DNA from: JBLMZI01 sp050258755
GTDB taxonomy: Bacteria; Bacillota; Syntrophomonadia; Syntrophomonadales; DTU052
DNA: 64,000 nt
Direction: 5' to 3'
Assembly: GCA_050258755.1 (NCBI GenBank)
Contig: JBLMZI010000001.1
Span: 239,146 to 303,145 of the forward strand
The position numbers and the translations under genes were made by a program. The notes under the pieces were generated by a model. That model did no database searches. It had not been told where the DNA came from and worked only from the letters and a program-made list of their open reading frames with translations. Below are positions 10,401-17,535 of this stretch, in pieces. Each line of letters opens with the position of its first letter. Positions within the stretch are counted from its first letter, which is position 1.

Positions 10401-10578
10401 TGTCCTGAAAATCGGTTCGAAAACCGCTTATGTAAACGGTGTCTCGAAACAGCTTGAGGCTGCGCCGACCGTGAACCGTGCAGGCCGGACCCTGATCCCG
10501 CTTCGTTTTGTCAGCGAGGTGTTTGGGGCTTCAGTCGATTTTGATGCTGCCGCCGGAACCATTAGGATCGCGCGTTAG
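7429..10578 (+). CDS. Large secreted protein: three paired beta modules plus copper-amine-oxidase-like stalk domain
   Basis: A 1049-residue exported protein with a signal peptide (LFLYATVVAVWVGLMIG ... PAQA). The body is three pairs of alternating modules. Type A segments (about residues 30, 330 and 630) share G-I-I-P...LP...F.NY...VNPADV. Type B segments (about 190, 490 and 770) share SSQPIG...I.E...LPxGYxWD...W. Residues about 930-1049 hold a doubled copper-amine-oxidase N-terminal-like domain (GRTLAPLRAMGEALGA and GRTLIPLRFVSEVFGA), a common extracellular domain in Clostridia with no oxidase activity implied. TTG 7429 is preferred, with AAGGGGGA 8 nt upstream, over an in-frame TTG at 7399. 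It is probably a surface or matrix protein; its function is unknown. Confidence 0.85.
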   Translation: MKKNRLFLYATVVAVWVGLMIGINAVPAQASATYTVESCPMVTNNDGQQLGTIRIDIPNVAVFWGSTNYVSIGLPYGVFFPNYQSGMTVNPADVEVVSPEGQSVIPQAAIRPVYEGMNAVAIQVDGNQLTGINGSGVIYVNLKSANVTYQNGDIRATFFAPANGFSNGEAVVARCEKPISTVSISNVNEVNCGSSQPIGPVFITELIRSALRVNDSCTITLPQGYTWDASGIGWFGQNGLNGFESAHWNVSLSGRTLTFTVLHNAEPVYSAGRVSIGWESSPLKINVPADATAGNVVCEVNGTGSIQSGSLTVASVKQGQIQILPISYAVISVPTVQPANGQELGGIKIDIPTPMILMEGDVFTVHLPSEVTMPNFVQGGPVNPNDVAITIGPADPGAGTASMTESNWSICPVGPSTIEFRLISKPATNYPSRIVILFKSMNVTVPSGDIYMMMVAPQASAFRSGSYLIAKVVPATFTPMITASISSINTIQRSSSQPIGRVLIQEQNAGSIRKGKAVTLRLPAGYSWDNSNLAVTGAWNFSSLDSSAWGVTRNGSDLVITMLKDAAAYSSQGRLYLDNLMLNVPAGATATDVLCTITCTGQTSPQTMMIAKLTVPADVKAKADSISHTVTNGTKQALGVVTFSLPKAEALVVGDAVDLSLPAGVTFPHYVYNGTVNPADVKITVTGDSGNQTAISENDLRAVMTAQNAFRLKIINAPKPAFSGPAQISISFRSMNVSGQKDYVFVTAAPAGASEVFVDTSSLRIGMVASQTRRTGRIGLEMKKLNTWLRQGQLEIGGLAINEQNGGTIQENDSFSLELPDGCVWDASGVDVSGEWSFKNLPDSAWQVTANGRTLVIKQTKVPASGSAIGRVVFDGLRVNPQAATSAGDLIAKITAPVEVEQATLTIGRIAPAEAPKPEKPKANRVIEFKLGAGIFTMNGKAAALDAPAIVDKAAGRTLAPLRAMGEALGATVEWRAKTEQIVITYESSRIVLKIGSKTAYVNGVSKQLEAAPTVNRAGRTLIPLRFVSEVFGASVDFDAAAGTIRIAR

Positions 10579-10625
10579 CAAAAAGATCAAAGAATGCACT
10601 GCAAGAAGCTCAAGCGCTTTGAAAC

Positions 10626-10651
10626 AAAAAAACCGCCGGTATTTCCGGTGG
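10626..10651 (-). terminator. Intrinsic terminator of the MATE gene
   Basis: On the minus strand a 7-bp stem (CCACCGG with CCGGCGG, one G-T wobble) and a 5-nt loop are followed by seven T residues. It lies 47 bp beyond the stop of the MATE gene and also 48 bp after the secreted-protein stop on the other strand. Confidence 0.75.
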
Positions 10652-10697
10652 ATTAATGGCGTTTTTCCCGGCTGTAGCCGAATTCGGTGATGGCCGG

Positions 10698-12068
10698 CTA
10701 CCCGGGCTGTCGTTCGGGGCACGGTCCGGATTCGGGCAGATTTTTCATTTCATACAGGATAAAGGCCGCCGTGATCAGGACCGAGATCCCGTCCGCGATC
10801 GGCGCCGTGCGCCAGACGCCGTCAATCCCCCAGAAATGAGGCAGGATCAAGAGCAGCGGAATAAAGAGCAGAACCTGCCGCGAAAGGCTTAAAACCGCTG
10901 CCTGCTTGGCTTTGCCGACGGCCTGGAAATACTGGGCGCAAACGATCTGGAACCCGATCACAAAGACCAGTCCGAAAAAGACCGACATAGCCTGAGCCGT
11001 CATGTGGGTCAGCACGATATCGTCTTTGCTGAACATGGACACGATCTCGGCCGGCCAGAGTTGGATGATAAAAAAGCCGCAGACCGACACCAGGCTTGCC
11101 GCAGTGACGGCCTTCTTCAGGGTGTCCTGGACGCGCTCGAACTGCCGGGCGCCGTAATTAAAGCCAATTAAAGGCTGTGCGCCCTGGCTGATGCCCAGGA
11201 TCGGCATGAAGAGCAGGGCGATGATGCTCATCATAATCCCCACCGCCGCCAGGGCGAGATCGCCGCTGTAATGGGTCACGGTTTTGTTCAGAATGACCTG
11301 CTGGGCGGAGCTCGCAATCTGCAGGCCGAACGGGGCGAACCCAATCGCAACAATGCGCAGGAGCACCTGTTTCTGAGGCCGGAAATTCTTCCAGCGAAGT
11401 TTAAGGAGGCTGCGCCCGGGGATCAGGTAGTAGCTTAAGACCCAGACCATTGAAAACGCCTGCCCCAGAACGGTTGCCAGGGCTGAACCCTTGATGCCCA
11501 GACCCAGCTTGAAGATGAAGATATAGTTCAAAATGCCGTTAATCAGCGCACCGAAGACCTGGGTGGACATGGCCATCATCGGGTTGCCTTCCGCCCGGAT
11601 GAAATTGTTCATACCCAGGCTGACACTGCCAAAGACCGAGCCCATCATGATAATATGGGTAAAATCAAGGGCATAAGGCATGACCGCTTCGCTGGCGCCG
11701 AACAAGTGCAGGATCGGTTCCGGAAAGAGAAAATAGACGATCGACAGACAAAGCGGCAAAAGGACGAGCCAGGTGACGGCATTGGCGGCAACCACTTCAG
11801 CCTGTTCCCGCCGCTGCTGCCCGAGCCGGATCGAGATCAGCGCGGTGGCCCCGACTCCGATAAGCAGGGAAACCGCCATTAAGACAATCATAATCGGAAA
11901 TGCCACCGTCGTGGCCGCAATGGCCAGCGACCCGACCCCGCGTCCCACGAAGACGCGGTCCACGATGTTATACAGCGCATTGGCGAGCATCCCTACGATT
12001 GCCGGCCAGGAAAACTGCCAGAGCAGTGTGCCGATATTTCGATGGCCCATCCCCATTTTGTCATGCAT
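10698..12068 (-). CDS. MATE-family multidrug/cation efflux transporter
   Basis: A 456-residue inner-membrane antiporter of the MATE family with about 12 helices in two similar halves; export is coupled to Na+ or H+. Typical sequences are the start GTLLWQFSWPAIVGML, then ALYNIVDRVFVGR, MNNFIRAEGNPMMAM in the first half, and GISQGAQPLIGFNYGA and FFIIQLWPAEIVSMF in the second. Length and motifs match the MepA-like branch. The ATG at 12068 has GGGAG about 12 nt upstream, slightly distant. It is a single-gene unit between its own terminator and a divergent gene at 12247. The substrate cannot be told from sequence. Confidence 0.93.
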   Translation of the reverse strand: MHDKMGMGHRNIGTLLWQFSWPAIVGMLANALYNIVDRVFVGRGVGSLAIAATTVAFPIMIVLMAVSLLIGVGATALISIRLGQQRREQAEVVAANAVTWLVLLPLCLSIVYFLFPEPILHLFGASEAVMPYALDFTHIIMMGSVFGSVSLGMNNFIRAEGNPMMAMSTQVFGALINGILNYIFIFKLGLGIKGSALATVLGQAFSMVWVLSYYLIPGRSLLKLRWKNFRPQKQVLLRIVAIGFAPFGLQIASSAQQVILNKTVTHYSGDLALAAVGIMMSIIALLFMPILGISQGAQPLIGFNYGARQFERVQDTLKKAVTAASLVSVCGFFIIQLWPAEIVSMFSKDDIVLTHMTAQAMSVFFGLVFVIGFQIVCAQYFQAVGKAKQAAVLSLSRQVLLFIPLLLILPHFWGIDGVWRTAPIADGISVLITAAFILYEMKNLPESGPCPERQPG

Positions 12069-12203
12069 GTCTTGATTTCACTCCCAAATCCCGGCTGCGG
12101 TTACAAGCCAGCCTTTTTTTCGGTAAATGCCGTGAGCCATTCTATTTTAGCCTAAAAAGGACTGTCCGAACCGGGAAAAATGAAGGGGTCCGCAGACCTG
12201 AAA

Positions 12204-12212
12204 TGGTATAAT
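12204..12212 (+). promoter_or_regulatory. Extended -10 promoter
   Basis: TGGTATAAT fits the extended -10 pattern TGnTATAAT exactly. No good -35 hexamer is present at 17 bp, as is usual for extended -10 promoters. It lies 35 bp before the start of the gene at 12247, whose AGGAGG site follows at 12233. Confidence 0.65.
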
Positions 12213-12246
12213 ATCCCACATGAAAGGCGTTTAGGAGGATAACGGC

Positions 12247-12663
12247 ATGGGAAAGTGCGCCTATTGCGGCAGCGCCGATGTTGAGAATAAGGTAAAAGTA
12301 AACACCTGGTCCGGGGTCGGGCGACAGGACGTCGAGTTCGAGTACTGTTCCGCGGCATGCAAACAAGAAATCGAGGCGTTTTCAAGCTATGTGAACCGCA
12401 ATGCGGCTAAATTTCTAACGGGCATAGGGGTTCTGGTGATGGCGATGGTGTTGGGTGGTGGACTCTTTCCGCGTTTCGGGCTCTTTATCGTCGGCGGAGC
12501 CTCGTTTCTAATGGGGCTGCTGATTGTTGTTTTTCCATTCGCAACCCCGCAGACGAACCGGATGATGGGTATTCGCAATGCGGTGAAAACCGCGCGCGTT
12601 CTGGGCGGGATGGTAAGCGTGATGGGACTGTTAGCATTCTGGCTTGGCATAAATAATTTATGA
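12247..12663 (+). CDS. Zinc-ribbon membrane protein of unknown function
   Basis: A 138-residue protein I do not recognise. It begins with a four-cysteine treble-clef or ribbon pattern (CAYCGSAD ... EYCSAACK, residues about 4-40), and three hydrophobic segments follow (about 54-72, 76-98 and 118-136; GIGVLVMAMVLGG, FLMGLLIVVFPF, VMGLLAFWLGI). AGGAGG sits 8 nt before the ATG, and an extended -10 promoter lies directly upstream, so it is a strongly expressed stand-alone unit. The zinc site should be cytoplasmic. It shares the ribbon-plus-helix design with the gene at 4820 but not its sequence. Confidence 0.75.
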   Translation: MGKCAYCGSADVENKVKVNTWSGVGRQDVEFEYCSAACKQEIEAFSSYVNRNAAKFLTGIGVLVMAMVLGGGLFPRFGLFIVGGASFLMGLLIVVFPFATPQTNRMMGIRNAVKTARVLGGMVSVMGLLAFWLGINNL

Positions 12664-12801
12664 ATCATGGTATCGTGTGCAACCAAAAAGGGAAAACGAT
12701 TAAGCCATGCTTTCCAGGGCCATCCCGACTTGGTTGAAACAAGATTCAGTGTGATAAAATGAACAGGAAATGAAGCAAATCCTGGGAGATTGGGTGGGCT
12801 G

Positions 12802-13194
12802 ATGAAGGCGATCTATGTTACTGCGGCGATACTGATCGAGGACGGGGCGGTGCTCATTGCCCGGCGCCCGAGCAACGATAAGCACGCTGGCAGCTGGGAA
12901 TTCCCCGGCGGCAAGATTGAAGAAGGCGAGACCGCCGAAGAGGGCCTGCAGCGCGAACTGCGCGAAGAACTTGGCATTACGGCCATCGTCGGCGAGTACT
13001 TCATGACCTCCCGGCATCGCCGGAAAGACGAGGAAATCATCCTGATCGCCCATTTTGTAAACTGGATTGAGGGTGAGATGATCCCAGCCTTCCATGATCA
13101 GATCGAATGGGTTCCACTGGAGGCCTTGGATCAATACGATCTGCTGCCTGCCGATTGCCCGATCGCCGAAAAATTGGCGGCCGGCCTCTCCTAG
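12802..13194 (+). CDS. mutT: NUDIX hydrolase, 8-oxo-dGTP diphosphatase (MutT) type
   Basis: A 130-residue NUDIX enzyme that probably hydrolyses 8-oxo-dGTP to the monophosphate, keeping oxidised guanine out of DNA. The Nudix box is complete and starts at GGKIEEGETAEEG, continuing RELREELGI, with the Mg-binding glutamates present. The N-terminus MKAIYVTAAILIEDG and the bound-purine region WEFPGGK match MutT proteins, whose usual length is about 130. I place the start at ATG 12802, which gives the family N-terminus; an in-frame TTG at 12790 has its GGGAG too close. Substrate specificity within MutT-like enzymes is inferred from length and motifs. Confidence 0.87.
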   Translation: MKAIYVTAAILIEDGAVLIARRPSNDKHAGSWEFPGGKIEEGETAEEGLQRELREELGITAIVGEYFMTSRHRRKDEEIILIAHFVNWIEGEMIPAFHDQIEWVPLEALDQYDLLPADCPIAEKLAAGLS

Positions 13195-13271
13195 CCTTGC
13201 GATGAATTTCATCCGGTTTGAATGACGACGTCGGGCAGGATTTGTCCGTATGATATCGAATCATTTCCAGC

Positions 13272-14495
13272 ATGGAAAAGGTTAAGCTTCAAAATCATTC
13301 CACACTTCGGGATTCCGCGCTAAGAAGCTGGCGAATTGTCTTTGGCGTGTACGCGGCTTTTTTAGTGACCGTAATCATACTGGCCTACCTGAGGCTCATT
13401 CCTACCCAGATCGGGTATATCCCGTTTTACGACACAATCGGGCATTTTGTTCTTTACGGTTTGACCGGGTACTTGGCGCACCGAGCCCTTAACCGGGAAA
13501 CCTGGCGGCTGCTTCAATGGCGCATCCCGGCTGGCCCGGTGGTCATCGCCGGCCTGGCGGTCCTTGAAGAGAATCTGCAGCGTTTATCGGCGGTGCGGAC
13601 CTTTGACTTGATCGATCTTGCGGCAAACATCTCTGGCATTGCTCTGTTCTGGTGGCTCGACGGGCAGCTCAAGGACGTTGAATGGTCCCGGGAACTTGCC
13701 TGGAGCGTGTGCAGACGGCTGGCAGTTTTCATCGGCCGCCTGGCGGTTTCAGCGCTCTTCCCGCTGGCCGTTTTCGGCACCCTGGCATTGACCAGAAATC
13801 TGGCCCTGCCGTTTGGCCACCGCTATGATCTGCTGTTGATCGCCTTCGTTTTGCTTCAAATCATCGTTATCAAGGCCGGCTTCGAATCCGGCGCCGAACT
13901 TCCTGTTGTGATCGGATTTCACCTGATCGGCCTTTTCATGGAATTCTACAAAGTGAGTCACGGCGGGTGGGCCTACCCTGAACCGGCGTGGACCAAGTTT
14001 TTTGGTGTTCCGCTCTACAGTGGCTTTATGTACGGATCGGTCGCCGCTTTCCTTATCCAGGTGTGGAAACGGCTGAACGTATCGGTGGTTCGCTGGCCGC
14101 CGGTTTACATCACTGGGCTGGTCGCGGCGGTCATCTATTTTCACTTTTTCTCGATGACCATCGCCCAGGAATTCCGGGTCGCGCTGGTGCTTGCCGTGGT
14201 TTGGGTCTTCTTCGGGGCGCGGCTTCGCTTCACCAACACGACGGTCGAGCGCGAGGTCCCGGCGGTTGCCATCTTTGCTGGTCTTGGCGTTTTTATTTGG
14301 TTAGCCGAGAACATCGCGACCTATCTGGGTGCCTGGGTGTACCCGTATCAGGTGCACAAATGGCAGATGGTCCATTTGAGCAAAATCAACGCATGGTTCC
14401 TCCTGGGCCTGGTTTCCTTCCTGATGGTCGCCTCATTCATGGAAAGCCGGCGCACCTGTCAAGAGAGAGCGGGAGAACCAACCGAAACATCCTGA
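13272..14495 (+). CDS. VanZ-like / DUF817 membrane fusion protein
   Basis: A 407-residue polytopic membrane protein with about 11 helices. The first 130 residues resemble VanZ-like proteins (FYDTIGHFVLYGLTGYLAHRAL ending in DLIDLAANISGIALFW). The rest resembles DUF817 (FHLIGLFMEFYKVSHG, FGVPLYSGFMYGSV, LGAWVYPYQVHKW). I know of no reaction for DUF817; VanZ-like domains are linked to glycopeptide tolerance or lipid handling only by analogy. No clear ribosome site precedes ATG 13272. A bidirectional terminator follows. The fusion call rests on remembered family motifs and should be profiled. Confidence 0.72.
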   Translation: MEKVKLQNHSTLRDSALRSWRIVFGVYAAFLVTVIILAYLRLIPTQIGYIPFYDTIGHFVLYGLTGYLAHRALNRETWRLLQWRIPAGPVVIAGLAVLEENLQRLSAVRTFDLIDLAANISGIALFWWLDGQLKDVEWSRELAWSVCRRLAVFIGRLAVSALFPLAVFGTLALTRNLALPFGHRYDLLLIAFVLLQIIVIKAGFESGAELPVVIGFHLIGLFMEFYKVSHGGWAYPEPAWTKFFGVPLYSGFMYGSVAAFLIQVWKRLNVSVVRWPPVYITGLVAAVIYFHFFSMTIAQEFRVALVLAVVWVFFGARLRFTNTTVEREVPAVAIFAGLGVFIWLAENIATYLGAWVYPYQVHKWQMVHLSKINAWFLLGLVSFLMVASFMESRRTCQERAGEPTETS

Positions 14496-14527
14496 TCGCA
14501 GCGGATATTTTTCATCGAAAGAAAAGA

Positions 14528-14563
14528 AAACCGCCCGGTTGAATACCGGGCGGTTTGTTTTCT
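14528..14563. terminator. Bidirectional intrinsic terminator
   Basis: An 11-bp perfect stem (AAACCGCCCGG with CCGGGCGGTTT) and a 7-nt loop have A-rich and T-rich flanks. It sits between the convergent ends of the genes at 13272 (+) and 14583 (-) and can serve both. Confidence 0.85.
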
Positions 14564-14582
14564 TGTAGGGTTCCGGTGCGGC

Positions 14583-14981
14583 TTAGGTGAGGTTGAAAAC
14601 CCCCAGCGCACTTGCTTTTTTGTATTCGTGAATGAATACATCGTACAGGTTCTGGCCTAGAAGATTGCACAGGGCCGCGGTGTAAAAAAGGTTCTTGCCG
14701 AGTTCGCCGACCAGCACTTCCTCGCAGTTTTTGCACAAGCTGCCGCGGACGTGGGTGTCCAGGAACTGGCGCAGCTGATCAATCGAATCGACCTGATCGG
14801 GAATCTGCACCTTCTTGGCATCAATGGAGAGACATCCGCACTCGGTTACCGCTTTGGTGACGGCACGATTGACCCGGGCGGTCGATTCGGCCAGCTTGGA
14901 CTGTACGTCGAGAATGCTGTGATGACGGATAAGCAGTTCGCCGACTACATTTTGGAACTCATCACAAATCAGGTCTTTCAT
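14583..14981 (-). CDS. Conserved Clostridia protein next to yacL (called DUF1573 in some genomes)
   Basis: A 132-residue soluble protein with Cys pairs (ECGCLSIDAKK and LCKNCEEVL) and mostly helical composition (LIRHHSILDVQSKL, ELGKNLFYTAALCNLLG). I recognise it as the short protein that commonly sits beside the PIN/TRAM gene in Clostridia, often labelled DUF1573. Its function is not established; it could be a nucleoid or regulatory factor. AGGAGGG lies 10 nt before the ATG. A consensus promoter at 15047-15018 drives it away from yacL, so here it is divergent from its usual neighbour. Confidence 0.7.
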   Translation of the reverse strand: MKDLICDEFQNVVGELLIRHHSILDVQSKLAESTARVNRAVTKAVTECGCLSIDAKKVQIPDQVDSIDQLRQFLDTHVRGSLCKNCEEVLVGELGKNLFYTAALCNLLGQNLYDVFIHEYKKASALGVFNLT

Positions 14982-15017
14982 AAGAGGGAAGCCCTCCTTG
15001 CTCCAGGTTGCGATTTA

Positions 15018-15047
15018 ATTATAGCCCTCTTTGGAAGGGCATGTCAA
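15018..15047 (-). promoter_or_regulatory. Sigma-A promoter for the gene at 14583-14981
   Basis: On the minus strand TTGACA (15047-15042) and TATAAT (15023-15018) are separated by 18 bp. Both hexamers are perfect. The spacer contains an imperfect palindrome (GCCCT ... AGGGC), which could be a regulator site. Confidence 0.75.
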
Positions 15048-15109
15048 TTTGGCCAATTCGGAATCTCCGGGCATGGAACGGGTTTTGCATACAAAGGAAA
15101 GGGTATATT

Positions 15110-15139
15110 TTGCCTTCATTTCGGCACGGACTGTATAAA
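15110..15139 (+). promoter_or_regulatory. Possible promoter of yacL-ispDF
   Basis: TTGCCT and TATAAA are separated by 18 bp, 43 bp before the yacL start. The -35 match is 4 of 6, so this is a candidate only. Confidence 0.4.
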
Positions 15140-15181
15140 TTTGACCAAAAGTTCCCAAAATAGGGTGAGGAGGTGAAACAA

Positions 15182-16282
15182 GTGTTCAATAAAAAGACGT
15201 TGGTGTTTCTGGTACTCATTTCATCGCTTGTCGGGGTTTATGCCGGGTATCTGTCGCTTCATCTGCTCGGGCTGTCGGCTCCCTTTGCCTGGGGGATCGG
15301 TCTTTCTGGGGCCAGCATCGTATTTGTGCTCGCGAGGCAGGTCTTCCTGATGGGACTTACCGGATGGACTCAATTCTATTCCACTCTCGAGACCTCATCC
15401 ATCGAGTCGGTCACCGGCGGGGTGATCGGGCTGCTGGTCGGGCTGCTGGTTGGGTTTTCTTTGAGTTATCCGTTCCGCATGCTGCCAGGCGCCGGGGTAT
15501 ACGCGCTGTTCTTCCTATTCTTCGCCAGCGGGTTTCTGGGTATGCACGTTGGCCGGACCCGGGCCCGCGACTTTCTGGGCCTGTTTCCGCGTGCCCTGGC
15601 ACTGCCCAAACGAATCGCGTCCCGGGTCGACACCGCGAAGGTACTCGATACCAGCGCGATTATCGACGGCCGAATTTACGATGTGGCCCTGTCGGGTTTT
15701 CTGGAAGGGGAACTGGTGGTGCCTTCGTTTGTCATCGAGGAACTGCGGCATATCGCCGACTCATCGGACTACATCCGGCGGAGCAAGGGGCGGCGCGGGC
15801 TTGAAATCCTGGCGAAAATGCAGAAAAACCAGAGTATCAAAGTCAAGCTGCTGGAAGGAGATTATCCGGAGGAGCGAGAAGTAGATATGAAGCTTCTGCG
15901 GATTTGTAAAAACCTCAATGCCGCCATTATCACCAATGACTACAACCTGAACAAGGTCGCTGAACTCCAGGGAATCAAGGTCCTCAACGTGAACGAACTG
16001 ACCAATGCGGTCAAGGTGGTTGTCTTTCCGGGCGAAACCATGCGGGTCGCCGTGATCAAGGAAGGCAAGGAAGAGGGCCAGGGGGTCGGCTATCTGGAGG
16101 ATGGAACCATGGTGGTCATTGAAGGCGGAGAGGAGGAAATCGGGCAGGAGGTCGAGGTAATCGTCACCAGCGTGTTCCAGACCGCGGCCGGGCGCATGAT
16201 CTTTTCACGCAAAGCCAGGGAAAACACGCGGGCGGCGGCCGCCCCGGTTCAGAAACTGCACGAGGTGAATCTATTTGGCTGA
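15182..16282 (+). CDS. yacL: PIN/TRAM domain membrane protein (YacL family)
   Basis: A 366-residue protein with about four N-terminal membrane helices, then a PIN nuclease domain from about residue 155 (VLDTSAIIDGRIYD with the first catalytic Asp; IITNDYNLNK with the last) and a C-terminal TRAM domain (VAVIKEGKEEGQGVGYLEDG) that should bind RNA. The family is widespread in Firmicutes between radA/disA and ispD, and a ribonuclease role is proposed but not proven. GTG 15182 is chosen because GAGGAGG lies 8 nt before it; the in-frame GTG at 15173 overlaps that site. It overlaps ispDF by 8 bp, which implies translational coupling. Confidence 0.9.
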   Translation: MFNKKTLVFLVLISSLVGVYAGYLSLHLLGLSAPFAWGIGLSGASIVFVLARQVFLMGLTGWTQFYSTLETSSIESVTGGVIGLLVGLLVGFSLSYPFRMLPGAGVYALFFLFFASGFLGMHVGRTRARDFLGLFPRALALPKRIASRVDTAKVLDTSAIIDGRIYDVALSGFLEGELVVPSFVIEELRHIADSSDYIRRSKGRRGLEILAKMQKNQSIKVKLLEGDYPEEREVDMKLLRICKNLNAAIITNDYNLNKVAELQGIKVLNVNELTNAVKVVVFPGETMRVAVIKEGKEEGQGVGYLEDGTMVVIEGGEEEIGQEVEVIVTSVFQTAAGRMIFSRKARENTRAAAAPVQKLHEVNLFG

Positions 16283-17441
16283 TACGGCTGTAATCCTGGC
16301 AGCCGCCGGACAAGGGAAACGGATGGGAGCGCCGGTCAACAAGGTCCTGCTGGAACTTGGGGGCCGGCCCTTGCTTGCTTATTCCCTGCAGCTTTTCGAG
16401 GCCCTGGACGATGTGGCTGAGATTGTTCTGGTGGCCCATCCGGACGAAACCGGGTATATGAAAGAAATGATTGTCTCGAAATACGCGGGTTCCAAGCCGG
16501 TCAAGGTGGTGGCCGGCGGAAAGGAACGGCAGGATTCGGTGCGAAACGGGTTGGCCGCGGTTGACCCCAAACTCGGACTGGTTGCGGTTCACGACGGGGC
16601 CCGTCCCCTGGTTTCGGCCGATCTGGCCCGGCGGCTGATTGCCGCAGCCCGCGCGCATGGCGCCGCCTGTCCGGGCGTGGCGGCCAAGGATACCCTGCGG
16701 GAAGGCCAGGACGAGATTTTCGGGAAGACGCTGGACCGTTCGCGCATCTACCAGATTCAAACACCGCAGGTGTTTCGGCGTGAGTCCCTGATTCAGGCCT
16801 TTGATAAGGCTGACGCGGACCAATGGATGGCCACCGACGATGCCGCCCTGTACGAACGCTACATCGGGCCGGTGCGGCTGGTGACCGGCGAATACCGGAA
16901 CCTCAAAATCACGACAGGGGATGATCTGTTGGCAGCAGAAGGCATGCTGGGGGCAGCCGGGGAAGACCGCTGCGGGACCGGCTTCGACGTACATAGACTG
17001 GTTCAAGGGCGCAAACTGATCATCGGCGGCGTGGAGGTCCCCTGGGAGAAAGGGCTGCTCGGGCACTCGGACGCCGATGTGCTGCTGCATGCGATCAGTG
17101 ATGCCCTGTTGGGCGCGGCGGCCCTGGGCGATATCGGCAAACATTTTCCGGACAGCGACGAGCGTTACCGCGGCATCAGCAGCCTGGTGCTGCTTTCGCA
17201 TGTCGGTGTGAAGATTGCGGATGCCGGTTTTACGGTCTTGAATATCGATGCCACGGTCATTGCCGAAAAGCCGAAAATGGCTCCCTACATAACAACCATG
17301 CGGGAACGGATCGCCGAAGCGCTGAAGATCGAAACAGACCGGGTCAGCGTCAAGGCGACCACGACCGAAGGATTAGGCTTTACCGGGCGCGGCGAAGGCA
17401 TCGCGGCCCAGGCCGCCGCCATGCTGCGGAAGGTCCGGTAG
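16275..17441 (+). CDS. ispDF: Bifunctional IspD/IspF, MEP isoprenoid pathway
   Basis: A fusion of 2-C-methyl-D-erythritol 4-phosphate cytidylyltransferase (IspD, residues about 1-225; LAAAGQGKRMG nucleotide loop, VHDGARPLV) and 2-C-methyl-D-erythritol 2,4-cyclodiphosphate synthase (IspF, about 230-388; GTGFDVHRL zinc site, GHSDADVLLHAISDA, GDIGKHFPDSD). It catalyses two non-consecutive steps of the MEP route to IPP and DMAPP. A TTG start at 16275 has GAGGTGA 6 nt upstream. IspE is not encoded nearby. Fused IspDF occurs in several bacteria and is less usual in Firmicutes, where the genes are normally separate neighbours. Confidence 0.95.
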   Translation: MADTAVILAAAGQGKRMGAPVNKVLLELGGRPLLAYSLQLFEALDDVAEIVLVAHPDETGYMKEMIVSKYAGSKPVKVVAGGKERQDSVRNGLAAVDPKLGLVAVHDGARPLVSADLARRLIAAARAHGAACPGVAAKDTLREGQDEIFGKTLDRSRIYQIQTPQVFRRESLIQAFDKADADQWMATDDAALYERYIGPVRLVTGEYRNLKITTGDDLLAAEGMLGAAGEDRCGTGFDVHRLVQGRKLIIGGVEVPWEKGLLGHSDADVLLHAISDALLGAAALGDIGKHFPDSDERYRGISSLVLLSHVGVKIADAGFTVLNIDATVIAEKPKMAPYITTMRERIAEALKIETDRVSVKATTTEGLGFTGRGEGIAAQAAAMLRKVR

Positions 17442-17448
17442 CACAGCA

Positions 17449-17488
17449 GCACAGGGGAGCAGCACAGGGTGACGGTTTGCCCCTGTGC
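17449..17488 (+). terminator. Possible weak terminator/attenuator between ispDF and gltX
   Basis: A perfect 9-bp inverted repeat (GCACAGGGG with CCCCTGTGC) encloses a 22-nt loop that repeats AGCACAGGG. There is no T run, so termination is uncertain. It lies just before the gltX promoter. Confidence 0.35.
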
Positions 17489-17498
17489 GGTTGATCTA

Positions 17499-17507
17499 TG
17501 ATATAAT
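17499..17507 (+). promoter_or_regulatory. Extended -10 promoter of gltX
   Basis: TGATATAAT matches TGnTATAAT exactly and lies 28 bp before the gltX ATG. No convincing -35 is present. Confidence 0.65.
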
Positions 17508-17535
17508 CCCTTTGGACAAGATGAGGAGGGAAATT

